64,000 nucleotides of DNA from Kitasatospora cheerisanensis KCTC 2395 (GTDB lineage: Bacteria > Actinomycetota > Actinomycetes > Streptomycetales > Streptomycetaceae): assembly GCF_000696185.1 (NCBI RefSeq), contig NZ_KK853997.1, positions 1,111,695 to 1,175,694 of the forward strand, in the 5' to 3' direction. The translations under genes were made by a program, and so were the position numbers. How positions within the stretch are numbered: the first letter of the stretch is position 1; every line of letters begins with the position of its first letter. Positions 9,553 to 19,175 of this stretch are shown in pieces. A model generated the notes under the pieces. The model saw only the letters and a program-made list of their open reading frames with translations, did not search any database and was not told the DNA's origin.

Positions 9553-10199
9553 CCATCCGGATCCTGCTCGCCGACGGCCACCCGGACCTCCGTTCCGGGT
9601 ACCGGACCGTCCTCGACGCCCAGCCGGACCTGCGGGTCGTCGGCGACGCGCCCGACGGCCGCACCGCGCTCCGACTCGCCCGCGGGTTACGGCCGGACGT
9701 CGTCCTCGCGGACATCCGCCTGCCGCAGCTGGACGGCCTGGACCTGACCCGGCAGCTGGCCGGCCCGGAGGTCGCCGACCCGCTCCGGGTGGTCCTCCTC
9801 ACCACCTTCGAGCTCGACGAGTACGTCCACGCCGCGCTCGGCCACGGGGCCGCGGGCTTCCTGCTCAAGCGCTCCGGTCCGGCGCTGCTCGTCGAGGCGG
9901 TCCGTGCCGCGGTGGCCGGCGACGCCCTGGTCGGCCCGGAGCCGACGCTCCGTCTGCTGCGCCAGTACGCCCCGCCGGAGCCCAGCCAGCAGGCCCCGCG
10001 CGAGGCGCTCAGCCCGCTGGAGCGGCAGATCGCGGCACTGGTCTCGGACGGCGCGACCGACCCGGAGATCGCGGCCGAGCTGCTCCTCTCCCCCGGCGCG
10101 GTCGCGAGCCACCTGGCCGCCATCGAGCGCAAGCTCGGCACCCGCAACCGGGTCGGCGTCGCCGCCTGGTCGCTGGCGCACCGCAGCCGGCTCGGGTGA
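9549..10199 (+). CDS. Orphan NarL/FixJ-family response regulator
   Basis: 216 residues: receiver domain about 1-120 and LuxR-type HTH about 150-210 (LSPLERQIAALVSDGATDPEIAAELLLSPGAVASHLAAIERKLG). Predicted phospho-acceptor Asp in VVLADIRLPQLDG, conserved Thr in LLTTFE and Lys in FLLKRS. In the N-terminal acidic pocket the usual DD reads DG (LLADGHPD), so one metal-binding acid is missing. No histidine kinase gene is adjacent. GTG at 9549 preceded by GGAGAAG, overlapping the stop of the small upstream ORF. Likely a DNA-binding regulator with altered or phosphorylation-independent control. Confidence 0.85.
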   Translation: MTIRILLADGHPDLRSGYRTVLDAQPDLRVVGDAPDGRTALRLARGLRPDVVLADIRLPQLDGLDLTRQLAGPEVADPLRVVLLTTFELDEYVHAALGHGAAGFLLKRSGPALLVEAVRAAVAGDALVGPEPTLRLLRQYAPPEPSQQAPREALSPLERQIAALVSDGATDPEIAAELLLSPGAVASHLAAIERKLGTRNRVGVAAWSLAHRSRLG

Positions 10200-10829
10200 T
10201 CAGTCGAACAGCTTCCGGCCGGCCGGGGTGAGCGCCCAGTCGCCGAGCGGGTTCTCGCCGATCCGCACCGCGTACAGCACGCCGCGCGCCCCGAAGTGGA
10301 ACGCGACGACGGGGGCCTCGCGGTCCCCGCCCGCGTAGCCGAGGGTCTTCGGGGCGTCCGGCGCGGGGTCGCCGTACACCACCGAGGGGTCGCCGAACTC
10401 GGCCAGCACCTCCGCCAGTCGGCGGCTGTCCTCGGACCAGTCGAGGGCCCGGTCGAGCAGCGCCCGCAGTTCCTCGCCGCTCAGCGTCCGGTCGAGTCGC
10501 AGCCAGCCCCGCCGGTGGGCGTCCTCGCCGTACTGGGAGGCGACCAGCGGCGGGTCGGCGTCGCCGAAGCTGCCGCGCAGCAGGGCGGAGACGGTGGGCG
10601 CGTCGGTGCCCGGGGTCCACGCCGGGCTGCGGTCGCCGTCCGGGTCGGCGGCGGCCAGCGCGTCGAGCAGTTCGACCACGGCCGCCGGTCCGCCGAAGCG
10701 TTCGGGCTGCCGGACGGCCTCGTTGAGCGAGTCGAGCAGCTCGGCCCGCCGGGTGTCGGTGAGCGGCCGGCCGTCCGGTCCGGTGGTCGGGGCGGGCTGT
10801 TCGGCGGCGGCGCTGGTGACGGAGCTCAT
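10200..10829 (-). CDS. Conserved hypothetical protein
   Basis: 209 residues from ATG near 10829. No signal peptide or membrane segment. The composition is acidic and the C-terminal part (AFHFGARGVLYAVRIGENPLGDWALTPAGRKLFD) looks beta-rich. I do not recognise the family. It ends directly at the end of the response regulator gene (convergent, no gap between stop codons), and codon use is like that of its neighbours. Confidence 0.65.
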   Translation of the reverse strand: MSSVTSAAAEQPAPTTGPDGRPLTDTRRAELLDSLNEAVRQPERFGGPAAVVELLDALAAADPDGDRSPAWTPGTDAPTVSALLRGSFGDADPPLVASQYGEDAHRRGWLRLDRTLSGEELRALLDRALDWSEDSRRLAEVLAEFGDPSVVYGDPAPDAPKTLGYAGGDREAPVVAFHFGARGVLYAVRIGENPLGDWALTPAGRKLFD

Positions 10830-10953
10830 GGGGTCCAGTCTGCCTGCTCGCCGTCCGGCGGGCGGCAACGGGGCAGCTCATCGGCCTTCTAGGCGCCATC
10901 TCCCGGCGGGCGGCCCGGAGTTGGCGCGGGGCGGCGCGGCGGCCGGGAATGGG

Positions 10954-10993
10954 CCCGCCGGGCCTCGGGGAGCGGCTCCCGGGGCCCGGCGGG
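10954..10993 (-). terminator. Long hairpin terminator of the GH3/ABC operon
   Basis: Outer 11-bp stem (10954-10964 with 10983-10993) enclosing a second inner stem, 19 nt after the GH3 stop codon at 11012. It marks the end of the sugar-uptake operon. Confidence 0.6.
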
Positions 10994-11011
10994 TGCACGG
11001 GCGGCGGGCTG

Positions 11012-13395
11012 TCAGTCCACCGTCACGGCGCAGCTCATCCGCCGCCGGTGGTCCAGTTGCCGTTCCGGGCCGGTGAGTTCGAGCGTGACGGTGTGTCGGA
11101 CGTCGGCGCTGGACGCGGCCAGCCGGAGCTGCAGCTCGCCGGGTTCGACGATCCGCCGGCCGTCCGGGCCGGTGTACGAGGCGAGGTCGGCGTGGAAGCG
11201 GAACCGGACCCGGCGGCTCTCGCCGGGCGCGAGCGGGACGCGGGCGTAGCCGACCAGCCGGGCGTCCGGGCGGGTGGTGCGGGCGACGGGGTCGTGCAGG
11301 TAGAGCTGGACGGTCTCGATGCCCGCGCGGTCGCCGCTGTTGCGGACGGTGAGCTGGAGGTCCGTGCTTGCGTGGGTGGGGAGTTGGGGCAGCGGGTCGG
11401 GCCCGGGCGTCCACTCGAAGGCGGTGTAGGACAGGCCGTGGCCGAACGGGTGGAGCGGCGTCGGGTCGAGGTTGCTGACGCCGCTGGCGAGGCCGAGCGG
11501 CGGCTGCAGGTACGTCCAGGGCTGGCCGCCGGGCTCGCGCGGGATGCTGACGGGCAGTCGGCCGGACGGGTTGACGGCGCCGGTGAGGGCGGCGGCGAGG
11601 CCGGCCCGCCCTCCTCGCCGGGGAAGAACGCCTGCACGGCGGCGGCGCAGCGGCCGTCCCAGCGGCCGAGCGCGTAGGGGCGTCCGGTGAGCAGGACCAG
11701 GACCACGGGGGTGCCGGTGGCGAGCAGGGCGTCGATCAGTTCCCCCTGGACGCCCGGGAGTCGGAGGTCGGCGGCGTCGCAGCCCTCGCCGGAGGTGCCG
11801 CGTCCGAACAGTCCGGCGCGGTCGCCGAGAACGGCCAGGCACAGGTCGGCGCCGGCAGCGGCCCGGACGGCGTCGGCGAAGCCGTCGGTGGCCGTCCCGT
11901 CGACCTCGCAGCCGGGGGCGAAGTCGAGTTCGGCGTCCGGGAGTTGCTCGCGCAGGGCGTCGAGGACGGTGGGGATGTCGAGGCCGAGCGGCACCTCGGG
12001 GTGGCTGGTGCCGACGTGGCTGGGGAAGGAGTAGCAGCCGAGCATGGCGAACGGGTCGTGGGCGCGCGGGCCGACCACGGCGATCCGGCGGGTGCCGGGG
12101 GCGATCGGCAGCGCGCCTGCCGGGTTGGCGAGCAGCACCACGGACTGTTCGGCGATCCGGCGGGCGAGCGCGCGGTTGACGGGCGGGTCGAGGTCGATGC
12201 TGCCGCGGACGTCCTCGGGCGAGGTGTCGGTGCCGCAGTCGGCGGGCAGGGCGGCCGGCAGCGGGCTCCAGTCGGGGTCGAGCAGGCCGAGCCGGCACTT
12301 CTGCAGCAGGACGCGGCGCAGCGCCCGGTCGACCAGCCGTTCGGGGATCCGGCCGTCGCGGACGGCTTCGACCAGGGTCTCGCCGTAGGCGCGGACGGTG
12401 GGCAGTTCGACGTCGATGCCGGCGGTGAGGGCGAGCCGGGCGGAGTCGGCGCGGTCGGCGGCGACCCGGTGCAGGGTCTCCAGGAAGCCGATGCCGAAGT
12501 AGTCGGCGACCACGGTGCCGGTGAAGTTCCAGGTGTCGCGCAGGAGTTCGGTGAGCAGGGCGGGGTCGGCGGCGACCGGCAGGCCGTCGATCTCGGCGTA
12601 GGAGTGCATGACGGAGTCCGCGCCGCCTTCGTGCACGGCCATCTCGAACGGGGGCAGCAGGACGTCGGCGAGTTCGCGGGCCCCGGCCCGGACGGGCGAG
12701 AGGTTGCGGGCGCCGGCGGAGGCGGAGTAGCCGACGAAGTGCTTGAGGGTGGCGACGATGCCGGCCGAGCGCAGTCCGTGGACGTAGGCGGTGCCGATGG
12801 TGGAGACCAGGTAGGGGTCTTCGCCGATGGTCTCCTCGATGCGGCCCCAGCGCAGGTCGCGGGCGACGTCGAGGACGGGGGCGAGGCCCTGGTGGATGCC
12901 GACGGCGCGCAGGTCGCGGCCGATCCGGTGGGCCATCTCGGAGATCAGTGCGGGGTCGAAGGTGGCGCCCCAGGCGAGCGGGACGGGGTAGGCGGTGGCG
13001 CCCCAGGTGGTGAAGCCGGCCAGGCACTCCTCGTGGGCGAGCGCGGGGATGCCGAAGCGTCCCGCGTCGGCGAGCTGCTGCTGGGCGCGGGCCAGTGCGA
13101 GGGCGCCGACGGCGGGGTCGACGGGGGCGGTGCCGAACGGGCGGGTGAGCTGGCCGAGACCGTGCGCGGAAAGCGCTTTCAGGTCGACCGGGTCGCACAT
13201 CTCGTTCTGGTGCGGGGCGACGCCGTCGCCGCCCGCGTCGGCGCCGACCCACACGCCGTACAGCTGGGCGGTCTTCTCTTCCAGGGTCATCCGGCCGATC
13301 AGGTCCTCGACCCGGAGGTGCGGGGCCTGCGCGGGGTCGCGCCAAGGGGCGGCCCGGTGCGGGTCGGTGGCGGCCGGGGCGGGGTGGGTCGTCAT
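11012..13395 (-). CDS. GH3 family glycosidase, BxlA-like beta-xylosidase/beta-glucosidase (frameshifted)
   Basis: About 794 residues, no signal peptide, so intracellular. Glycoside hydrolase family 3 features in order: N-terminal TIM barrel with KHFVGYSAS, nucleophile Asp in the VVADYFG segment, the C-terminal alpha/beta sandwich (RIAVVGPRA..., VLLTGRPYAL), then a fibronectin III-like domain (FGHGLSYTAFEW to the C-terminus). The frame changes near 11605-11622, inside a GGGC/GGGCC run. One missing base restores the GEEGGRAGLAAALTGAVNPSGRLP segment. It is last in an operon with a binding protein and two permeases. This order matches the bxlEFG-bxlA arrangement known in streptomycetes, so xylo-oligosaccharides are the likely substrate; beta-glucosides are an alternative. 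Confidence 0.85.
13169..13180. promoter_or_regulatory. LacI-type palindrome GAAAGCGCTTTC inside the GH3 gene
   Basis: Perfect 12-bp palindrome with a central CG, the shape of LacI/GalR-family operators and of catabolite-response elements. It is coding here (Lys-Ala-Leu-Ser) and uses AAA and CTT codons that are rare in this DNA. It sits early in the gene, where a roadblock site is possible. Confidence 0.4.
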
Positions 13396-13569
13396 CGGAC
13401 GGCTGGTGTCCTTCCTGTGCTGGGTGGTTGACGTCGCGTCGGTGCGTCGTCAAGGGCGCCGCCGGGCGGTTCGGCGGGCGGGCCGGGGGCCGCCCTCGGG
13501 CGGTTCCGCGGGCGGGCCGTGACGCGCCGTCGGGCGGCGGCCCGGCGGGCAAGGCCGCCGGCCGGGTTC

Positions 13570-14430
13570 TCAGCCCTTGACGGCGCCGGCCATGCCGCCG
13601 ACGATGCGGCGTTCGGCGAAGACGAAGAAGCCGAGCGCGGGCAGCATCGACAGTGCGGTGTAGGCGAGGATGCTGGCGGTGTCCTGCGAGTACTGGGACT
13701 GGAAGGTGGCGACGCCGAGCGGCAGGGTGAAGTGCGACTGGTCGTTGAAGACCAGCATGGGCAGCTGGTAGGCGTTCCAGGAGCCGAGGAAGGCGAGCAC
13801 GGCGACGGTGACCAGGGCGGGGCGGGCCAGCGGCAGCATGATCCGCCACAGGAAGCCGAGCCGGGTGCAGCCGTCCACGGCGGCGGCGTCCTCCAGTTCC
13901 GCGGGGATCGCGGCCATGAACGGCCGCAGGATCACGATGGTCACCGGCAGTCCGAACGCCGCCTCGGCCAGTGCCACGCCGAACCAGCTCTCCAGCAGGT
14001 TCAGTTGACGCAGCAGCAGGTACACCGGCAGCGAGGCGACGCCGAGCGGGAAGAGCAGCCCGGCGGAGAACAGGGTGTAGACACCCTCCCGGCCGCGGAA
14101 GCGGTAGCGGGCCAGCGCGTACCCGGCCATCGCACCGAGTCCGCAGGTGAGGACGGTGGCGGTGACGGCGATCAGGGCGCTGTTGCCCATCAGCCGCCAG
14201 AACAGCGAGGAGCCGAGGATGGTGCGGTAGTTGCCGAGCACCCAGGGGTGCGGCAGCCCGGTCGGGTCGGCGTTCAGCTGCGCGTTGGTGCGGAAGCCGC
14301 CGAGCACCACGAAGGCGATCGGCACCAGCGTCACACCGACCACCAGCAGGGCGGCCAAGTACCGCCCGGGGATCGCCAGTTGCCGTCCCGACAGCTTGCG
14401 CGGCCGGGTGGTCGCGGGGTGTGCGGTCAC
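13570..14430 (-). CDS. Sugar ABC transporter permease, MalG type
   Basis: 286 residues, six hydrophobic segments, and the EAA loop typical of CUT1 carbohydrate permeases (EDAAAVDGCTRLGFLWRIMLP) near residue 185. It pairs with the MalF-type permease just upstream: that gene's stop at 14434 lies 3 nt before this GTG start, so they are co-translated. By position it corresponds to BxlG of xylobiose transporters. No ATPase gene is present, as is usual for actinobacterial CUT1 systems that share MsiK. Confidence 0.9.
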   Translation of the reverse strand: MTAHPATTRPRKLSGRQLAIPGRYLAALLVVGVTLVPIAFVVLGGFRTNAQLNADPTGLPHPWVLGNYRTILGSSLFWRLMGNSALIAVTATVLTCGLGAMAGYALARYRFRGREGVYTLFSAGLLFPLGVASLPVYLLLRQLNLLESWFGVALAEAAFGLPVTIVILRPFMAAIPAELEDAAAVDGCTRLGFLWRIMLPLARPALVTVAVLAFLGSWNAYQLPMLVFNDQSHFTLPLGVATFQSQYSQDTASILAYTALSMLPALGFFVFAERRIVGGMAGAVKG

Positions 14431-14433
14431 AGG

Positions 14434-15408
14434 TCAGTCCACCCTTCCGGTGAGCGCGCCGTCGGTGTCGCGGCGCAGCGCGAACCGCTGGTAGGCGAGC
14501 GCGAAGGCGAAGCAGACCACGAACAGCACCACGGCGACGGCGCTGCCGTAGCCGAACTGGTAGCGGCGGAAGCCGCGGTCGATGACGTAGGTGGCCATGG
14601 TGGCGGAGGAGCCGGCCGGCCCGCCGAGCGTCATGATCCAGACCAGTTCGAAGAGTTGCAGCGAGCCGATCACCGACAGGAAGATCCAGATCCGGATGGT
14701 CGGGCCGAGCAGCGGCAGCACCACCTTGGTGGTGGTCTGCCAGGCGGAGGCGCCGTCCAGGGCGGCGGCCTCGCGCAACTCCGTCGGCACGCCCTGGAGT
14801 CCGGCGAGGAACAGGATGATGCCGAAACCCAGGTACTTCCAGGTGGAGACCACGAACAGGGTGTAGAGCACCAGGTTCTGGTCGGCCAGCCACTGGTGGA
14901 CGAGCCCGTCCAGGCCGACCGAGCGCAGTCCCTGGTCGACGGCGCCGCCGGGCTGGAGCATCACCAGCCAGGCAACGGCGGTGATCGCCTCGGAGAGCAC
15001 GTACGGGGTGAAGGCGATCAGCCGCAGCACGGCCCGGCCGCGCATGCGGCCGTTGAGCAGCAGGGCGAGCGCGACGGTCAGCGGCAGTTGGACCGCCACG
15101 GACAGCAGCGCGAACACCACGTTGTGCCGGATCGCACCCTGGAAGACCGGATCGGCCAGGGCCTTGCGGTAGTTGGCGAAGCCGACCAGCTTGCTGGGCG
15201 GCCCGAAGCCGTTCCACTCGAAGAAGCTGTAGTAGAGGGCGGCGGCGATCGACACCAGGACGAACAGCGAGAACAGCGCGAGCGCGGGGCCGAGCAGCAG
15301 GGTGAGTTCGGCCCGGGTGCGGGTGCTGGTGCGCCGCCGGACGGGGCGCTTGCGGGGAGGTTCGGCGGAGCGGGCCGGGGTGGCCCGCTCCTCCTCGACG
15401 GTGCTCAC
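14434..15408 (-). CDS. Sugar ABC transporter permease, MalF type
   Basis: 324 residues: a charged, Arg-rich cytoplasmic N-terminus of about 35 residues, six membrane helices, and the EAA loop (LREAAALDGASAWQTTTKVVLPLL) near residue 225. The GTG start at 15408 lies 2 nt after the stop of the binding-protein gene. It forms the transmembrane channel with the next gene. Corresponds by order to BxlF. Confidence 0.9.
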   Translation of the reverse strand: MSTVEEERATPARSAEPPRKRPVRRRTSTRTRAELTLLLGPALALFSLFVLVSIAAALYYSFFEWNGFGPPSKLVGFANYRKALADPVFQGAIRHNVVFALLSVAVQLPLTVALALLLNGRMRGRAVLRLIAFTPYVLSEAITAVAWLVMLQPGGAVDQGLRSVGLDGLVHQWLADQNLVLYTLFVVSTWKYLGFGIILFLAGLQGVPTELREAAALDGASAWQTTTKVVLPLLGPTIRIWIFLSVIGSLQLFELVWIMTLGGPAGSSATMATYVIDRGFRRYQFGYGSAVAVVLFVVCFAFALAYQRFALRRDTDGALTGRVD

Positions 15409-15410
15409 GG

Positions 15411-16681
15411 TCAGCCTGCCGAGTTCACCGCGCGGGCCACCGAGCCGGCGTCGCCCTTGCCCGCGAACAGGTCCGCGGCCGCGTCGTTGAGGGCCTGGCC
15501 GGCGGCGGTCGGCAGGGCGACGTCGAAGTACACCTGCACGTAGCTCGCCTTGGCGTTGTAGTCGTAGATCTGCTTCACCAGCGGGTCCTTGATGGCGCCG
15601 ACGGCGGCCGGGTTGACCGGGATGGTGGCGGCGCCGGAGTTGAGCAGTTCGGTCTGCACGTCGGCGCTGGTCAGGTACTTGAGCACCTGGGCGCAGTCGG
15701 CGGCGCGCTTGACGGTGCAGGAGAAGCCGTCGCCGCCGCCGAGGGCGACGCTCGGGTCTCCGGCCCGCCGGTGACGGCCGGGAACGGGAACCAGCCCAGC
15801 TGGTCCTTGTAGGACGGGTCGGTGGCCAGCGCCTGCATGACGCTGGGGTTCCAGTCGCCCTGGAGTTCCATCGCGGCCTGCCCGGCGGCGACCATGCCGG
15901 CCGAACTGCCGGTGCCCTGCTGGGCGGGCGTGCCGTTGAAGCCGTCCTGGAAGGGCTTGAGGGCGATCAGGTCGAGCACGTCCTGGCCGGCCTTGGTGAA
16001 GCACGGGTCGGTGAACTTGGCGGCCTTCACCGAGGACTTGAGGGTGTCGACGGAGCACTCGCGGACGGCGAAGTAGTCGTAGTAGAAGGCGTCGGGCCAG
16101 CGGTCCTTGCCGCCGACCGCGATCGGGGTGCTGCCGGCCGCCTTGAGCTTGCCGATGTCGGCCTTCAAGTCGTCCATGGTGGCGGGCGGCTGGGTGATGC
16201 CGGCCTTGGCGAAGAGGTCCTTGCGGTACCAGAAGCCGACCACGTGCGAGTCGTAGGGGACGCCGAGCTGCTTGCCGTCGGCGGCCCAGCCCTGGGCGGC
16301 GGGGCCGAGGTCCTTGATCCAGTCGGCGGTGAGCGCGGTCAGGTCGGCGACCCGGCCGGACTGCGCCTGGGTGGCGAGCAGGCCGCCGCCCTGGTTGAAG
16401 TAGATGTCCGGCGGGGTGTTCGACTGGAGGGCCAGCGGCATCTTGGTGGGGAACTGCTCGTTCTGCATCGGCACCACGTCGATCTTCGAACCGGCGTGGT
16501 CCTTCTGGTAGTTGGCGGCGGCGTGGTCCCAGACGGTCTTCAGCGGGTCCTGGTTGCCGTTGTGCCACCAGGTCAGCGCGCCGCCGCCGCTGCCCGAGCC
16601 GTCACTGCCGCAGGCGGTGAGCAGGGTGAGCGCGGTCGCGGCGGCCAGCGCGGCAATGGGCAGGCGTCTGCGGACGAACAT
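15411..16681 (-). CDS. Sugar-binding lipoprotein of the ABC importer, BxlE-like (frameshifted)
   Basis: About 423 residues. The ATG at 16681 follows GGAGG and opens a lipoprotein signal with lipobox LTAC, so the mature protein is tethered outside the membrane. Family 1 extracellular solute-binding fold: LTWWHNGNQDP near the mature start, NTPPDIYFNQGG and GVPYDSHVVGFWYRKD. The frame changes near 15755-15765. The total length needs exactly one more base, and the C-terminal half (SCTVKRAADCAQVLKYLTS) is clear in the second frame. First gene of the operon; expression is probably controlled by the divergent LacI regulator. Confidence 0.85.
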
Positions 16682-16710
16682 GGTGGGGGCCTCCAGGGCA
16701 GGGAGCTGCT

Positions 16711-16721
16711 CGAAAGTTTCG
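16711..16721. promoter_or_regulatory. Operator candidate CGAAA-G-TTTCG
   Basis: Perfect 11-bp inverted repeat 30 nt upstream of the binding-protein start, between the ABC operon and the divergent LacI regulator. It is the same CGAA-N3-TTCG architecture as the second site at 16835. From memory, BxlR of Streptomyces thermoviolaceus recognises CGAA/TTCG half-sites. Confidence 0.6.
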
Positions 16722-16833
16722 GTGACGGCGACGCGGGCGGTGCCGGGCGGGACATCGCCGACGTCGGCGTGGTGGTGCTGAGCTGCGGAGAGTCCCGCCG
16801 CGCGGGGGCGCAGCGCGGGACGGGTCGAACGAG

Positions 16834-16846
16834 CCGAATGTTTCGG
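16834..16846. promoter_or_regulatory. Operator candidate CCGAA-TGT-TTCGG
   Basis: 13-bp inverted repeat about 124 bp (centre to centre) from the site at 16711-16721, close to the promoter of the LacI gene. A further TTCGAA half-site lies at 16853-16858. The paired sites would allow DNA looping and joint control of both divergent units. Confidence 0.55.
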
Positions 16847-16970
16847 TTGTTGTTCGAATGTTGCGAGGAAGCTACGGCGGCCCGGCAGGCAAGTCAAGGC
16901 TTCCGACCGAACCGGTCTCCGCGCCCCGTGCCGCTCCGCGCCGACGGCCGGGGGCGCTACTATCCGTGCC

Positions 16971-18002
16971 ATGAGCGCCGCAGAACTCGAACCCGACCCC
17001 GCGCCGACCCTCTCGGAGATCGCCCGGGCGGCCGGCGTCTCGGCGCCGACAGTTTCGAAAGTCCTGAACGGACGATCCGACGTCGCGCCCGCGACCCGCG
17101 CCAAGGTCGAGGCGATCCTGCGCCGCACCGGCTACCAGCGCCGCCGCACCACCGCGCCGCCGTCCCGGCTGCTCGACCTGGTCTTCCACCAGCTCGACAG
17201 CGCCTGGGCGGTGGAGGTGATCCGCGGCGTGGAGAACGTCGCCCGGGACGAGGGCCTGAGCATCGTGCTGTCCGAGTCCGCCGGGCGGCTCACCCCCGGC
17301 CAGACCTGGGTGGACGGCGTGCTCGCCCGCCGCCCCGCCGGGGTGGTGCTGGTGCTGTCCGACCTGGACGCCGCCCAGCGCGACCAACTCACCAGCCGCG
17401 ACATCCCGTTCGTCGTCCTCGACCCGGCCGGCGACCCCGCCGACGGGGTGCCCGCCGTCGGCACCGGCAACTGGCAGGGCGGCCTCGCCGCCACCCGCCA
17501 CCTGCTCGACCTCGGACACCGCCGGATCGCGATGATCTCCGGCCCGTCCGGCATGATGTGCAGCCGCGCCCGGGTGGACGGCTACCGCACCGCGCTGGAG
17601 ACCGCCCGGCTGCCGGTCGACCCGGAGCTGATCCACGAGGGCGACTTCCACCACGAGGCCGGGTACGCCGCGGCCCGGACGCTGCTGGCCCGCCCCGACC
17701 GGCCCACCGCGGTCTTCGCCGGCAACGACCTCCAGGCGCTCGGCGTGTACGAGGCCGCCCGCGAACTCGGCCTGCGGGTGCCCGAGGACCTCTCGGTGGT
17801 CGGCTTCGACGACCTGCCGCTGGCCCGCTGGGTCGGCCCGCCGCTGACCACCGTCCGGCAGCCGCTGGTGGAGATGGCCGAGACCGCCGCCCGGCTGGCC
17901 GTCGAACTCGGCCGCGGCGAGCACCCCGCCACCACCCGCGTCGACCTCGCCACCAGCCTGGTCGTCCGCGCCTCCACCGCGCCGCCGCCCGAACTGCCCT
18001 GA
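16971..18002 (+). CDS. LacI-family transcriptional repressor (BxlR-like)
   Basis: 343 residues: N-terminal LacI HTH (TLSEIARAAGVSAPTVSKVLNGRSDVAPATRAKVEAILRRTGYQ, from about residue 10), then a periplasmic-binding-protein-like sensor (MISGPSGMMCSRARVDGYRTAL, FAGNDLQALGVYEAARELGLRVPEDLSVVGFDDLP). Divergently transcribed from the sugar ABC/GH3 operon, with CGAA-N3-TTCG repeats between them. It probably represses that operon in the absence of a xylo-oligosaccharide inducer. The codons encoding the recognition helix create TTTCGAAA, see findings. Confidence 0.88.
   Translation: MSAAELEPDPAPTLSEIARAAGVSAPTVSKVLNGRSDVAPATRAKVEAILRRTGYQRRRTTAPPSRLLDLVFHQLDSAWAVEVIRGVENVARDEGLSIVLSESAGRLTPGQTWVDGVLARRPAGVVLVLSDLDAAQRDQLTSRDIPFVVLDPAGDPADGVPAVGTGNWQGGLAATRHLLDLGHRRIAMISGPSGMMCSRARVDGYRTALETARLPVDPELIHEGDFHHEAGYAAARTLLARPDRPTAVFAGNDLQALGVYEAARELGLRVPEDLSVVGFDDLPLARWVGPPLTTVRQPLVEMAETAARLAVELGRGEHPATTRVDLATSLVVRASTAPPPELP
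17053..17060. promoter_or_regulatory. Intragenic TTTCGAAA site in the LacI regulator
   Basis: Palindrome formed by rare codons (ACA GTT TCG AAA) within the HTH-coding region of the LacI gene. It contains inverted TTCG/CGAA half-sites like the upstream operators. Possible autoregulatory site; weak evidence on its own. Confidence 0.3.
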
Positions 18003-18328
18003 CCGCCGGAACTCCCCGACCGCCGGAACTCCTCCGACCGCCCGAGCTTCCCGACCGCCCGGAGCCTGCCGATTCGTCAGCTCCGGCAGTCGCCGAACGG
18101 TTGACGCCACCGCCCGCCTCCCCTACCGTCGTCGTCCGGAGCCCGCCGGAACATTCGCCGACAGCCCGAAACTTTCGTCCCCGCAGCCGGCACCCCGCAC
18201 CCGGCGCCCCGCTCCCCACCCGCTCCGGTGGCCGGGCACACCCGCCCGGCACGACGCCCGGCCACCGGCAGCTCTGCCACCCGACCGGCCGTCAACCCGG
18301 CGTTCTCGTACGGGAGTCGACCGGACCG
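18003..18328. repeat. Intergenic region with short degenerate repeats
   Basis: Downstream of the LacI gene, three or four imperfect copies of a GACCGCCGGAACTCC-like unit run from about 18001 to 18065. The rest is featureless GC-rich sequence between convergent genes, and no ORF here looks coding. Confidence 0.4.
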
Positions 18329-18981
18329 CTACCAGCCGGACTCGATCAGCGCGCAGCCGTCCGCGGTGATGTGATGGGTCTGGCCCGAGTAGCCGACCAC
18401 CCGGCAGTGGCTGCTCACCCGCAGCCGCGGCGAGGTCGCGGCCTCCTCCAGGACGATCGCGAAGCCGCCGTACATGCCGGGCACCGCGAACCAGAGCTTC
18501 CCGTCCGGCAGTTCCGTCAGGACGCCGATCTGCGGGAGGTTCAGCTTCAGCTCGACCCCGAAGTCCGCGGTGCGGATCCGGACCAGGGCGTGCAGGTACT
18601 GCTCCATCGCCCGCTGGGCCCTGTCCTGCAACGGGTGCACCGGCTCCGGCTCCAGCAGCGGCACCAGGTCGCGGCGGCCCAGCCGGGTGGCGACGTCCAC
18701 CGGACGCTCCCCGTCCGCCGCCCGCAGCGTCCGCCAGCCACCGGCGTCCACCAACTGCCGGACGACCGCGCCCGGAGCACCGTGCCAGGCGGCCTGGTGC
18801 AGCGGGGCCCAGCCGCTGCGCCCGCCGGTACGACGGGTGTTGACCAGGCCGGGCGACTTCTCGACGGCGGCCAGCACCGCCGTCCAGTCGCCCCGGTAGG
18901 CCGCGTCGGCCACCTCGTCCAACTGGGCCTGGTGCTGCTCCTTGTACTGGCCCGCTCCGCCACGCCGTCCCACTCGGCCAT
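18329..18981 (-). CDS. Ankyrin-repeat protein (probable N-terminal frameshift)
   Basis: About 217 residues. Two to three ankyrin-like repeats are visible (GWAPLHQAAWHGAPGAVVRQLVDAGG, ERPVDVATRLGRRDLVPLL) near residues 55-105, then a beta-rich C-terminal domain with GMYGGFAIVLE. The best start is ATG 18981, which has an AGGGGGG ribosome site and encodes MAEWDGVAER. The body is in another frame beginning near 18950, and one missing base joins them. Otherwise a GTG at 18973 would start the body without a good ribosome site. Probably a cytoplasmic protein-binding module; target unknown. Confidence 0.65.
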
Positions 18982-19175
18982 CGGCCCCCCTCGCTCCGCA
19001 GTCGCCCCATGCTAGGCCCTGCTGCCCGCCCCCGGCCGGGCCTGCGGGGTCGGCCGGGCGAGATCATGAACCCCGCTGCCGCAGGCGCGAGTTCTCCTTC
19101 CGGCGGGCGGCGAGTTCTCGTTCCCGCAGGCGCCTCGCTCCGGCAGGCCCGGGCCGGGGTTCGGCGGGGCGGGCG

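Noticed and set aside
11012..13395. GH3 gene as a true pseudogene
   Set aside because: Only one frame change, beside a G/C run, with both halves fully conserved in family motifs; a missing base is the simpler reading.
13519..15543. Large open frame on the + strand opposite the two permease genes
   Set aside because: Gln/Glu/Gly/His-rich translation typical of the antisense frame of membrane-protein genes in GC-rich DNA; the minus-strand permeases are unmistakable.
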